Positions 42,209-50,909 of a DNA stretch of 64,000 bases are shown here, piece after piece (within the stretch, counting starts at the first letter, position 1; each line of letters opens with the position of its first letter). The notes under the pieces are model-generated. The model saw nothing but the letters and a program-made list of their open reading frames with translations. It was not told the origin of the DNA and did not search any database. Both the position numbers and the translations under genes were made by a program. This DNA comes from CATQHP01 sp965205595 (GTDB lineage Bacteria > Acidobacteriota > Terriglobia > Bryobacterales > UBA6623): the NCBI GenBank assembly GCA_965205595.1, contig CBDBHI010000013.1, forward strand, positions 152,047 to 216,046, in the 5' to 3' direction.

Positions 42209-43127
42209 ATGAGCTCAGACACAAACAAGCGGGATCCCGAGGGGATCAATCGCCGCAGTTTAGTAGCGGGAGCCGCCGGGACTGCCGCAGCCTTGCATCT
42301 GGCGACGGCATCAGCCCAATCGAACGCCCAAGAGGGACAACTGCCGTCGAACTCGACGTCTGGCAAGCGCGTCGCCATCGTTACCGATGCCAGGTTGCAT
42401 ATGGGCCCTCACCTAGCACGAACGTTCGCCCGGATGAACTACAACTTGGTCATCGCCGATCCGGCCGAAGGAGTGCCCGACGAGTTGCGCGGCCTGGGCG
42501 CCGATGTCGTCGTCGTGCCTGGGATCGAACAAGAAGGGCCGAACAATGAGGGCAAGCCGGGCTCCATGCAAAAGCTGGTCGACGCCGCTATGGATAAATT
42601 TGGCGGATTCGATTCGGCCTTTATCAGGACGGCAATCCATCTACGCGGAGACATCTTGGAGGAAACGGCAGACGGCATGCAGAAGTCCTACGAGCAGAAT
42701 TGCCTCGCAGTCTTTTACGCGCTGCAGGCCGTGCTTCCGCCTTTGCTCGATGCGGGGCGTGGTCAGGTGGTGGTACTCACGAGCGCGACGGGCCAGAAAC
42801 CCTATCCACAGGCCGTCGCAAGGGGGTGGCTACTGCACCATGCGTGCGGCGGCGAATATGATGGTGCGTTGCGCCGCACTAACAGCAGCCCCGAAGGGAG
42901 TCTGTGTGAACGCCGTCGGCACGAATTTCCTCAACTATCCGGGTTTCCTCGAGTCGACGGGCGCCACGGACCCAAAGGTGCTGGAAACCCTTCTCAAACG
43001 GTGTCCAGCGGGACGCTTAGGCGAAACGGAAGAGTGCGCACATTTCACGATGTCGCTGCTCGACGGTCACAACATGTTCACCACCGGGAATTTCTTTCCG
43101 ATCGCCGGCGGCTACAACAACACTTAG
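42209..43127 (+). pseudogene. Tat-exported SDR-family oxidoreductase, frameshifted
   Basis: From the ATG at 42209 (AGGAG upstream) the product has a twin-arginine signal (NRRSLVAGAAGTAAALHLATA) and a Rossmann domain: KRVAIVTDARLHMGPHLART, NCLAVFYALQAVLPPLLDAG and VVVLTSATGQKPYP. Near 42820 the frame shifts; the other frame continues with YCTMRAAANMMVRCAALTAA (the Tyr-x3-Lys region is altered to Tyr-x-x-Met), GVCVNAVGTNFLNYPGF and NMFTTGNFFPIAGGYNNT. Typical classical-SDR C-terminus. Exported SDRs are unusual. With the shift the protein is incomplete; cofactor use is not clear. Confidence 0.75.
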
Positions 43128-43366
43128 GTAACGGCGGCCAGCGACTAGACTTTCTCCGTGCGGCGGCTCGCGCGGCAGGCCGGCGCAGCGAGCGTTTGCC
43201 TCAGCAGGCTCGGAGTCGCCCTTCAGGTAGCCGAAACTGAGTTCGAACGAGATTTGGTTTTCGAAGCAGCGGCTCCAAGTCGCTTGATTCGCAGTGCGTC
43301 GTCCCGTACTTGCTCACCGAAACTGTCACACCGATTCTCAAAGATTTCGTTCTCGTTGTGAGGCTG

Positions 43367-44701
43367 TTATGCCCCACGCAGGAACCGGATCAGCAGCTTA
43401 CTTACCTCGTCAGGCTGTTCTTGTTGTACCCAGTGGCCGGCCCCGTCAACGAGATGAACCCCTCGCATGCGGGTACATGCGCTCTTCTGCATCCTCTCCA
43501 GATTTCCGGGTCTCTGGTAGACGCCCCAGTCGCTTGCCCCCGCGATGAAGACCGACGGTACATCAATCGTTCGTCCCGAGAAGATTTGTAGTTCGGCTCT
43601 GAACTTCGGATCTTTCGTACAGCGATACCACTGCAGCCCGCCTTGGAACCCGTTCCTGCCAAACTCGCTGCTGTAGACGCGCAATTCGCTTTCCGGGAGC
43701 CATTCGCAGGCTTCAATCTCATCCGCCGACGGCATCTCCGACGCAACCGTCTCCGCCATTCCCTGGTCTAGATCCATGACGTAGTAGGTCGGGAGTTTCG
43801 CGAGTTCCCCGGCACTCCATGACTTCAGTGGGAAGGGATTGTTCTGCTTCCAGTCCGCGCTCTTGAAGTGATAGTAGGCACGCAGGAAGTCATGAATTCC
43901 CTGTGGACAGTTGCGCATGTTGTCGTCAGCCCCGCGTGTCGTGTAGTACCACTGGTAGTGTTTGCGGGGGCGAGGCAGAGCCGCTAGCTCTTCGTTGATG
44001 TCTTGGCTATCCGGCGCGGTGGCTGGTGGAGAGTCAGTCTGGGTATTGAACGGCAGCGCCGGTGGTCCCCCAAACGGAGCACTCATCAGAGCCACGGAGC
44101 GGAATACGTCGGGCCGTAGCAGAGCGCACCAGGCCGAGACTGGCGAGCCAAAGTCATGCCCAATCACCGCTGCAACCGAACGGTAGCCCAGAGCGGAGAC
44201 CAGCCCCACTGCGTCCCTTACCAAGTTGAGAAACCGAAAAGAGCCCAAGTCCCCGTCATAGTCGCTGTCCCAACCTGTGGTGCGCCCATAGCCTCGCTGG
44301 TCGGGAGCGATCACGTGGAAGCCGGCCTCGGCCAACGGCAGCATGACCTTTCTCCAGCTATACGCTAACTCTGGGAACCCATGCAGCAACAAGACGCAGG
44401 GGCGGTCGGAGGGTTCGTAGCCAGCCTCCAGAACATGCATCGTCAAGCCGTTGACGTTGTGAACGAAACGAGAGCGAATCCCTCTCGGCAGTGTGCTCTC
44501 TCCGTAAGGGACATGCTCGTCGTTTGCTGCTTGGCGTCCGCCCGGCCCTTGTTCTTCGGCAGCTTGGGCGGGGCGACCCGCTAACAGATTCCGCGTCATT
44601 ACCGCAGACTGCGCGAGAGCGGTGCCCACACATTGAATGAGGTGGCGGCGCGTCGCAACTCCGCGATTAATGGGAGTAGCCGCATCGGCGGTCTTTATCA
44701 T
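43367..44701 (-). CDS. Epoxide-hydrolase-like alpha/beta hydrolase, exported
   Basis: 444 residues from the ATG at 44701 (GGAGGG upstream on the coding strand); an upstream frame extension has no ribosome site. The N-terminus (TRRHLIQCVGTALAQSAV) resembles a Tat-like or Sec signal. The oxyanion block LLLHGFPELAYSWRKVM is followed by the nucleophile Asp in VIGHDFGSPVSAW and the final His in VDGAGHWVQQEQPDEV. Lid residues include YYTTRGADDN. This is the epoxide hydrolase/haloalkane dehalogenase group; the substrate is unknown. Stands alone. Confidence 0.82.
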   Translation of the reverse strand: MIKTADAATPINRGVATRRHLIQCVGTALAQSAVMTRNLLAGRPAQAAEEQGPGGRQAANDEHVPYGESTLPRGIRSRFVHNVNGLTMHVLEAGYEPSDRPCVLLLHGFPELAYSWRKVMLPLAEAGFHVIAPDQRGYGRTTGWDSDYDGDLGSFRFLNLVRDAVGLVSALGYRSVAAVIGHDFGSPVSAWCALLRPDVFRSVALMSAPFGGPPALPFNTQTDSPPATAPDSQDINEELAALPRPRKHYQWYYTTRGADDNMRNCPQGIHDFLRAYYHFKSADWKQNNPFPLKSWSAGELAKLPTYYVMDLDQGMAETVASEMPSADEIEACEWLPESELRVYSSEFGRNGFQGGLQWYRCTKDPKFRAELQIFSGRTIDVPSVFIAGASDWGVYQRPGNLERMQKSACTRMRGVHLVDGAGHWVQQEQPDEVSKLLIRFLRGA

Positions 44702-45027
44702 GGACCCTCCAAACTTCCTAATCCAATCGCTCGGACCGTGAGCCCCATGCCTCGTTCGGCAAAACTCACTACGATCTTGGGCGAGACGGTGGTCTGACCG
44801 AAAACAACGTTGAGATTGTAGCGCCAGGCGGCGCAAGCGAATCAAACCTGCTGTCTTCGCATGACATTGAGATATTTCACCAGGTAACTCAAGAGCTGTC
44901 CCTACCTAAAACTCCATCGGCATTCTAAGGCCCCCGATGTAACATGTTACGCTGCCCGTGTCGGAGCCCACATCTGCCGATGCTCGGCGTTCTCGAACAT
45001 CAGCACAACTCACGACAGCACAATAAC
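44702..45027. other. Intergenic with a 12-bp palindrome
   Basis: Upstream of the hydrolase gene and downstream of the small secreted protein gene. GTAACATGTTAC, a perfect palindrome at 44939-44950, is the only notable element and might be a regulator site. No gene supported. Confidence 0.4.
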
Positions 45028-45234
45028 TTAGGAGCCGATCGAATATTTAGACAGTACGGGTTTGCCGGGCTCCCAGTACATCATTCCGACTTTGCCCGAC
45101 GGCTTGCGTTCGCCGTTGAGAATGACGACGCCTTCGCCGTAGTAGAGCAGGCCCGGGCGGGGCGGGGCGATCGCTTGGGCGCTCAGAGCCGCCGGAGCGG
45201 CGAGGGCGATTAGGCACAGAGCTGCTTGCAACAT
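45028..45234 (-). CDS. Small secreted protein of unknown function
   Basis: 68 residues from the ATG at 45234. A signal peptide (MLQAALCLIALAAPAALSAQ) precedes a mature part of about 47 residues: PPRPGLLYYGEGVVILNGER, KPSGKVGMMYWEPGKPVLSK. No family recognised. It follows the DUF1080 fusion gene by 7 bp on the same strand, so the two are probably cotranscribed. It may be the remnant of a longer protein. Confidence 0.45.
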   Translation of the reverse strand: MLQAALCLIALAAPAALSAQAIAPPRPGLLYYGEGVVILNGERKPSGKVGMMYWEPGKPVLSKYSIGS

Positions 45235-45241
45235 GGCGATT

Positions 45242-46945
45242 CTATTTTCGCGCAGCGGCTTCGGCGGAGGCTCGTTCCTCGGCCCGTGCGCCGGAGAGGA
45301 TGTTGTACATGCCGTAGTTTCCTTCATGGCAGGCGTACTCGAAGATAGGCCCCTCGGACTTGCGCATAGGAACGACCGCGGTCCAGGAACTGGTGAACGA
45401 CTCGGGGTCGTCGATTGTGTACTCGTAACGGAGCGTATCAGCGTCGATGCGGCTGATGAGCTCGATCACGTACATGTTCTCCCCTGAGCCCTTGAACATT
45501 GTCTCGGGCCGCAGATTGACGGTGTCGATGACCAGCGTGTCGCCTTCCCAATGGCCGCGTGAGTCGCCCATCCATTGGCGGATGTGGGTCGGCAGATGGT
45601 CGCGCCTGTCGAGCGGGATGATGCGCACGTCATGCACCATCTCGTTGAGAATCGCCACGTAGTCGGGCGTCTGGAATAGCTGCATGTTGTTGTTGTAGGC
45701 GCTGGGACTCATCGGGGGACCCGAGTTGAACCCCACGATGCAACGTGCGCCGACGCGGCGGTCTTCGGGGCCGTGGGCGGGGCGGGCGCGGATCTTGGCG
45801 ATTTCCGCGGCGCGCTTCTTGGCTTTGACGGTCAGCGGCGGAATTCGGCCGTCGGGCGGGTCGACGATCAGCGAGGTGCGACCATCGTCGGTGACGTCGT
45901 TGCCGCGGTCGAACCACAGTTGGTTGTAGCTGCCGACGCAATCGACGAAGTTCGCCGAGCCGATACAGCGCTCAGGGATGGCGTTGGAGTCGCGCTCGAC
46001 GCGGGCTTGAGCAGCCCGCGCTTCGGCGTCCGCGGCTTCGGCCTCTGTGAGGGTTTCCCTCCCGGCAAGATTGCGGGGTCGCTCGAGGGGAGTGAGGGTT
46101 CGGAAGTCCCAAATACCCTGCAGGTCGGGAGCGCCCCAGGGTGTGCGCGGAACGGCCGATCGTTGTTTGAGCAGCGGACGAACCTCGATGTTGCGAAAGT
46201 AGAGCTCCGAGCCCTCGGACTGGAACAGGATTTTTCCGTGCGTCTCGCTAGCTTTCGTTCCCCCCATGACGAATATATCGTTGACCCAATACTTGACGTT
46301 GTCTCCATCTGCGACCATCTCGAGGACGTTCCATTCGCCGTGCGCTTTCTCGACCGGGTTATTCGGGTCGCGGAAACCGGCTGGCTCGCGATAGCCCTTC
46401 GGCCAGCCGCTGTCGGTCATGCCGATGTCGGTCTTGTTGAAGCGATCGATCTGGATTCCACGCTTGCCGCCCTTGCGGACGCCCTTGACGGTCATCTCGG
46501 AGCCTCCGAGCAAGATGACGTCTCCGGTGGCGCCTTCCATGATCTGGAACTCAAGCGCGACCGGCCAGATGGCGCCCTGCGTCTTGGCGGCTTCGGCGCG
46601 GTTGACCACGTCGGAAGCGCGGTAGAGGATGCCGCTGTCGCGCGCGAGGCCGCTGCGGTTGCCGTGGGTGCCTTCGCCCCACTTGAACTCCGCGCGCAGG
46701 TAAAAGTCGTCGAATTCCTGCTTGGTGATGAAGTAGCCGTAGGGGATTCCTTCGACGCGGACCATGCCATCGTCAACGCGGAAGACGCCGTCGGGGTCTT
46801 TATTGAACCCCTGTCCGAAGACGAACGTGTCGAACTGGTGGAGGCCCGAGCCGTCGAAAAGGTGAACCGGTTTTCCGGTGGGGGGGATGTCGGCTGCACC
46901 GAGCGCCGCCGTCAAAACGAGTACCAAAGGAACGAGCCGGGACAT
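45242..46945 (-). CDS. DUF1080 protein fused to a conserved secreted domain
   Basis: 567 residues. A signal peptide (LVPLVLVLTAALGAADIPP) is followed by a DUF1080 / 3-keto-disaccharide hydrolase-like jelly roll (about 20-265) with HLFDGSGLHQFDTF, DFYLRAEFKWGEG, NEWNVLEMV-like GEWNVLEMVADGDNVKYWVN and ILFQSEGSELYFRNIEVRPL. Residues 270-567 match the separate protein at 22903-23904: WGAPDLQGIWDFRTLTPLER, SLIVDPPDGRIPPLT, DSRGHWEGDTLVIDT and YACHEGNYGMYNILSGARAEE. The fusion ties the unknown domain to glycan binding or cleavage outside the cytoplasm. Confidence 0.8.
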   Translation of the reverse strand: MSRLVPLVLVLTAALGAADIPPTGKPVHLFDGSGLHQFDTFVFGQGFNKDPDGVFRVDDGMVRVEGIPYGYFITKQEFDDFYLRAEFKWGEGTHGNRSGLARDSGILYRASDVVNRAEAAKTQGAIWPVALEFQIMEGATGDVILLGGSEMTVKGVRKGGKRGIQIDRFNKTDIGMTDSGWPKGYREPAGFRDPNNPVEKAHGEWNVLEMVADGDNVKYWVNDIFVMGGTKASETHGKILFQSEGSELYFRNIEVRPLLKQRSAVPRTPWGAPDLQGIWDFRTLTPLERPRNLAGRETLTEAEAADAEARAAQARVERDSNAIPERCIGSANFVDCVGSYNQLWFDRGNDVTDDGRTSLIVDPPDGRIPPLTVKAKKRAAEIAKIRARPAHGPEDRRVGARCIVGFNSGPPMSPSAYNNNMQLFQTPDYVAILNEMVHDVRIIPLDRRDHLPTHIRQWMGDSRGHWEGDTLVIDTVNLRPETMFKGSGENMYVIELISRIDADTLRYEYTIDDPESFTSSWTAVVPMRKSEGPIFEYACHEGNYGMYNILSGARAEERASAEAAARK

Positions 46946-47160
46946 GATGCGTCAAGTATACGCTCGCGCTGTCACTCGGGGCGAGCGCGGGCAGATGGGG
47001 CGTTCGTAGGCGACGAATCAATCTGCCAGGGCGAAGGTCAGCGCCGTTCGTTCGGTGATTCCGCCATCGAGTGTTGCTAAGGAGATCGGTTTGGAGTGGC
47101 TACGGAAAACGAGACCAGTAGAGAGGGGACACAATATCATCGAATGGAGAGGAGGATGGA

Positions 47161-47514
47161 GTGTCTCGGAGGAACTTTACGAAGGAATTCAAGATCGCGG
47201 CTGCGCAGAGGATGCAGCGCGGCGAGTCGGCGTCGGAGTTGGCGCGTGAGCTCGAGGTCAAGCGCACCAAGCTCTACGATTGGACCGCGGAGTATGAACG
47301 CTACGGCGCTGAGGCCTTCCCCGGCGCCGGCCGGCGCAAGAGCGATCAGCCACGGGTTGAGCGCGGCCGCGAGGACGAAGCGCGCATCGCGGCGCTCGAG
47401 CGCAAAATCGGCCAACAGGCCGTGGAGATCGATTTTTTGGAGCAAGCCTTGCGGCGTGTCGAGGGACTTCGTCAGAAAACCCTCGTCAGTGGAAGCAGCA
47501 GATCGGAGAGTTAA
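47161..47514 (+). CDS. IS3-family OrfA
   Basis: 117 residues from a GTG with GAGGAGG upstream. HTH_8/transposase_8-type domain: RRNFTKEFKIAAAQRMQRGE, SASELARELEVKRTKLYDW, then a leucine-zipper-like helix (ARIAALERKIGQQAVEIDFL). OrfA is normally joined to OrfB by a -1 frameshift near its end; the orfB frame is indeed the -1 frame here, beginning around 47463. First gene of an IS3 element whose orfB is broken by the group II intron. Confidence 0.88.
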   Translation: MSRRNFTKEFKIAAAQRMQRGESASELARELEVKRTKLYDWTAEYERYGAEAFPGAGRRKSDQPRVERGREDEARIAALERKIGQQAVEIDFLEQALRRVEGLRQKTLVSGSSRSES

Positions 47515-47986
47515 TCCGGTCCGCGACGGGGCAAGGCAAGTTAAGTATCCGCAAAATGTGCCGGCTTACCGGGCTACCGCGAGCGAATTTCTATCGCAAG
47601 CGAGGGCAGCCAAACGAGTGGGAAATGAATCTTCGCGAGGCACTGCATCAGACTGCGCTGGACAATCCGTTCTACGGCTATCGGCGCTTGACGGCGGAGC
47701 TGAAACGGCAAGATTGGCAGGTCGGTCAACGGCGCATCCGGCGCCTAATGCGCGAGGACAACCTGTTGCGTTTGCGCAAGCGGCGCACGAAGAAAACGAC
47801 CGATTCGAGGCATGGTTGGCGGGTGTACCCGAATCTCGCGAAAGGGTTGAAAGTAAAGGCTCCCAACCAGTTGTGGGGTGCCGATTTGACATCTGTTCGA
47901 TGGGGCCACGAGTTCGTTTACGCGGCGATGATTTTGGACCTGTTCTCGCGCCGCGTGGTGGGCTGGGCGGTGGGCTCGAGCTTGGA
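47463..47986 (+). pseudogene. IS3-family OrfB, interrupted by a group II intron
   Basis: The open frame gives the HTH_21 region (NLREALHQTALDNPFYGYRR and RRIRRLMREDNLLRLRKRR) and the beginning of the rve core with the first catalytic Asp in LWGADLTSVRWG and LDLFSRRVVGWAVGSSLE. At 47986 the intron begins. If it is removed, the frame continues as ETKPLGAADACGVGG before a stop at 49987, so the remaining part of the gene (second Asp and Glu) is missing, lost to the adjacent IS91-type unit. Splicing alone would not rescue it. Confidence 0.8.
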
Positions 47987-49931
47987 ATCGGGATAGGGGG
48001 AGGCCTCACGGCTCCCCCCTCCCACACCACCGGGCATACGGGTCCGTACCACGGCGGTTCGGACGAGTTAAGCGCTCGAAGCGGTGGACACACGAGGCAA
48101 ACCGAGCGAGTCGAAATAGGCATTGGGCAGCGCCTGCTGGACGGCCACATGCCGCGACATCGCCCACCAGCCAGTCGGGGATCCGGCAGCTATGGCTGCT
48201 CTCATGTGGGGCACGCCCAATCGCCGTAAGTTGACGTATCGAGTGTGCCCATTCCCCCACTGCCGCCAGATCATCATACGAAGTCTGCGGCGGATCCGCG
48301 CGTCCAGGTTACGAAGCACTAACGGCTCCTGACTGAAGCCAAAGTAGCCTCGCCAGCCAAGCAGATAGGGCCTTAACGAACCGACCATCTGCTCGATACT
48401 GACCCCGCGCGTTCTGCTCGTCAACTCTCGTACTCGCGCCTGAAACCTTTGCAGAGCCTGCGGCGATATCAATCGCTGAGGCTCCGCTCCGCTCGTCAAG
48501 CGAAAGCCCAAGAACTTCCGATCGTCGGGTCGAGCCACCGCGCTCTTCGATCGATTCACCTGGAGCCGGAGCTTCTTTTCCAGAAACTTTGTGACGGAGG
48601 CCATCACTCTCTGCCCCGCCCTGCGACTGCGAACGTAGACGTTACAGTCAGCGGCGTAGCGGCAGAAGCGGTGACCGCGCCTCTCCAACTCGCGATCCAA
48701 ATCGTCGAGCACAAGGTTTGACAACAACGGCGACAAAGGCCCACCTTGCGGCGTTCCCTCATCGACAGAACTCAGCAGTCCGTCTTCCATCACTCCGGCA
48801 GTTAGAAACGACCGGATGAGTTTCAGCAAGCGCTTGTCGCCGACCCGTTTGGCCACCCGAGCCAGCAGCAGATCGTGATGAACGCGATCGAAGAATTTCT
48901 CCAGATCAACGTCTACCACCCACTGATAACCCGCGGCGATGTAGGCTTGCGCCCGCGCCACCGCTTGCTGCGCCGCACGTCCCGGCCGCAAGCCGTAACT
49001 GTTGTTGGAAAACGTCGGGTCCCAACGCTTCTGAAGAACTTGTAACACCGCTTGCTGGATCAGTCGGTCGCGTACCGTAGGGATACCCAACCTCCTGACC
49101 CCGCCACCCGGCTTCGGGATTTCCACCCGTCGCAGCGGTTGCGGCTGGTACGTTCCTTGAAGCAACTGCTCCCGGATGACCGGCCAATGCTCGCGTAGGT
49201 CGTCCCAGGTTTCGTCGATGGTTTTGCCATCAACGCCCGGACTCCCCTTGTTGCCCCGGACTTGTTTCCATGCCTGTAAAAGATTGTCTCGCTCGCACAC
49301 CTCCTCCATGAGTTGTTGCTCTCGCGCCGGGCTTGCGGTCTCTCGCTTCACCGCGCACGGTTCGGTCCCTTGTTGAGCGGGCCTCGGGGCTTCACCCTCC
49401 GGCTCGTTCATGAAGGCCAACTCCAGTTGGTTGTTCCGCCGCTTTCCGTCCATGAGTTACGAGTCCTAATTGCCACTCTCTTCCGTTCGGGCCTTCAGCC
49501 ATCGTTCTCGGTTCGGCCTATCCGTTAACTCCGTCTTTCGACTTGCGGAGTGCCTCACTAGCTTCACCGACTGCATGGCCTACTATGCCCTCTGCTGACT
49601 TCTGCGTCCCGATCGGGTCGCCTCTCGGCTTCCGCAGTCCCGAACTTCGAGACGAAACGCAGACCTCCCGGGGTAAGTCTGACCGCTTTCACCGCACACC
49701 TGCCGGATCTACAGCCTTGGCCCTTGATGGATCTGGACTTCGCGATTCGTCGTCCGCTCGTCCGGCCAAGGATGCCTCGTATCCGGTTTCTGTTCGTCAG
49801 GTCGCAGTTTTGATTCACGCTTCCTCCAGACCCCGCCTCGCGACGGCGCCCTTGCGTTTCACTAGTACTTCGCTTCCATCAAGCTGTACAAAGGACTTTC
49901 ACCTCTTAGCGGTCAGACATGCCCGGCACAC
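47987..49931 (-). mobile_element. Group II intron inserted in IS3 orfB
   Basis: Transcribed leftward. The 5' end is GTGTGCCGGGC (49931 downward), the group II consensus start, followed by GAGGTGAAAGTCC. The 3' end has domain V/VI features (CCGTGGTACGG, CGTATGCCCGG, then GAGCCGTGAGGC) and ends near CCCGAT at 47987. About 1.95 kb. Joining 47986 to 49932 restores the orfB frame. The intron is in the antisense direction of orfB, so it could not splice from the orfB transcript. Confidence 0.75.
48068..49453 (-). CDS. ltrA: Group II intron reverse transcriptase/maturase (YAAD)
   Basis: 461 residues. RT blocks: VEIPKPGGGVRRLGIPTVRD (RT1-2), NNSYGLRPGRAAQQAV (RT2a), VVDVDLEKFFDRVHHDLLL (RT3, first catalytic Asp), DEGTPQGGPLSPLLSNLVLD (RT4), then the RT5 motif, which reads RYAADCN instead of the canonical YADD. 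One of the two adjacent catalytic aspartates is therefore Ala (codon GCT). X/maturase domain: GVSIEQMVGSLRPYLLGWRG. No HNH endonuclease domain seen. RNA maturation might persist, but reverse transcription should be lost. Confidence 0.9.
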   Translation of the reverse strand: MDGKRRNNQLELAFMNEPEGEAPRPAQQGTEPCAVKRETASPAREQQLMEEVCERDNLLQAWKQVRGNKGSPGVDGKTIDETWDDLREHWPVIREQLLQGTYQPQPLRRVEIPKPGGGVRRLGIPTVRDRLIQQAVLQVLQKRWDPTFSNNSYGLRPGRAAQQAVARAQAYIAAGYQWVVDVDLEKFFDRVHHDLLLARVAKRVGDKRLLKLIRSFLTAGVMEDGLLSSVDEGTPQGGPLSPLLSNLVLDDLDRELERRGHRFCRYAADCNVYVRSRRAGQRVMASVTKFLEKKLRLQVNRSKSAVARPDDRKFLGFRLTSGAEPQRLISPQALQRFQARVRELTSRTRGVSIEQMVGSLRPYLLGWRGYFGFSQEPLVLRNLDARIRRRLRMMIWRQWGNGHTRYVNLRRLGVPHMRAAIAAGSPTGWWAMSRHVAVQQALPNAYFDSLGLPRVSTASSA

Positions 49932-50015
49932 GACGAAGCCGCTGGGCGCGGCGGACGCCTGCGGCGTGGGTGGCCGTTCGAGAGAGTAGAGTTTGTCGCA
50001 GAGAAGGAGGTCTCT

Positions 50016-50909
50016 GTGACGATACTTACCCAGCGGATGCGAGAGGAACTCGTGCGCCGCAACTACGCTGAAACAACGATTCGCACGTACCTGCGATCCG
50101 TCGAGCAGTTTCGGGAATACGCCCGCAAACGGCTCGACCATCTAGGGCCGGACGACTTGCGCCGCTACCAGGTGCATCTGCTCGAGAACAAGAAACTCGC
50201 CGTCGGCACGGTCGTGTTGCACATCAGTGCGCTGAGGTTCGTGTACGTCAAGGTGCTCGGGCGGCGCGACATGAAACAGGAATTGCCTTATCCCAAAGAG
50301 CGCAAACGCCTGCCGACCATTCTGAGTCCCGACGAAGTCAGACGTCTGATCGACTCGGCGCGTACTCTATCCCAGCGAGCGATGCTGATGGCGCTGTATT
50401 CGGCAGGTCTGCGTCGATCAGAACTGTGTCGTCTCAAAGTCGCCGACATCGACAGTCAACGCATGATGTTGCGCGTCGAGCGTGGCAAGGGCGGCGTCGA
50501 TCGGGAAGTGCCTTTGAGTCAGAAGCTGCTCGAAACCTTGCGCGAACACTACCGCTGGATGCGGCCCAAAACGTACATGTTTCCCGGCATGGTCGGCAAC
50601 AGGCGGGTCGACAAACCGATTTCGAAGAGGGTTGTCTGGACGGCAGTCCGCGAGTCCACCATACGCGCCGGCATCCGCAAGCGCGTGACGCCCCACACAC
50701 TGCGTCATTGCTTTGCGACGCACCTACTCGAATCCGGCGCTGACCTACGTACTATCCAACTGCTCATGGGGCACGTCGATATCGAGGCCACCAGCGTCTA
50801 CCTGCACCTTTCCCGGAAGCACTTGCAGTCCACGCCGAACCCGCTGGATCAACTCACCGTTTCCAGTATGGATCGCATCGAACGCACCGCTAAACAGCTC
50901 AAACCGTGA
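50016..50909 (+). CDS. Tyrosine recombinase partnered with IS91-type transposase
   Basis: 297 residues from GTG 50016 with AAGGAGG just upstream. The SAM-like N-terminal domain (TQRMREELVRRNYAETTIRTY) is followed by the catalytic domain: SAGLRRSELCRLKVADID (Arg I), RVERGKGGVDREVPLSQ (Lys region), VTPHTLRHCFATHLLESGAD (His-x-x-Arg) and GHVDIEATSVYLH (His and Tyr nucleophile). All residues intact. The stop overlaps the transposase ATG by 4 bp. It is the undamaged homologue of the frameshifted recombinase at 5392-6277. Confidence 0.92.
   Translation: MTILTQRMREELVRRNYAETTIRTYLRSVEQFREYARKRLDHLGPDDLRRYQVHLLENKKLAVGTVVLHISALRFVYVKVLGRRDMKQELPYPKERKRLPTILSPDEVRRLIDSARTLSQRAMLMALYSAGLRRSELCRLKVADIDSQRMMLRVERGKGGVDREVPLSQKLLETLREHYRWMRPKTYMFPGMVGNRRVDKPISKRVVWTAVRESTIRAGIRKRVTPHTLRHCFATHLLESGADLRTIQLLMGHVDIEATSVYLHLSRKHLQSTPNPLDQLTVSSMDRIERTAKQLKP

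Noticed and set aside
45773..47080. 435-codon open frame antisense to the DUF1080 gene
   Set aside because: Composition is that of a reverse-complement shadow; the opposite strand has a signal peptide and conserved domains.
47096..48229. 377-codon open frame across IS3 and intron
   Set aside because: It crosses the orfA gene, the intron boundary and the maturase gene in a different frame; no domain.
48068..49453. Retron or defence-associated reverse transcriptase
   Set aside because: The X/maturase domain, the group II intron ends and domain V-like sequence show an intron-encoded protein.
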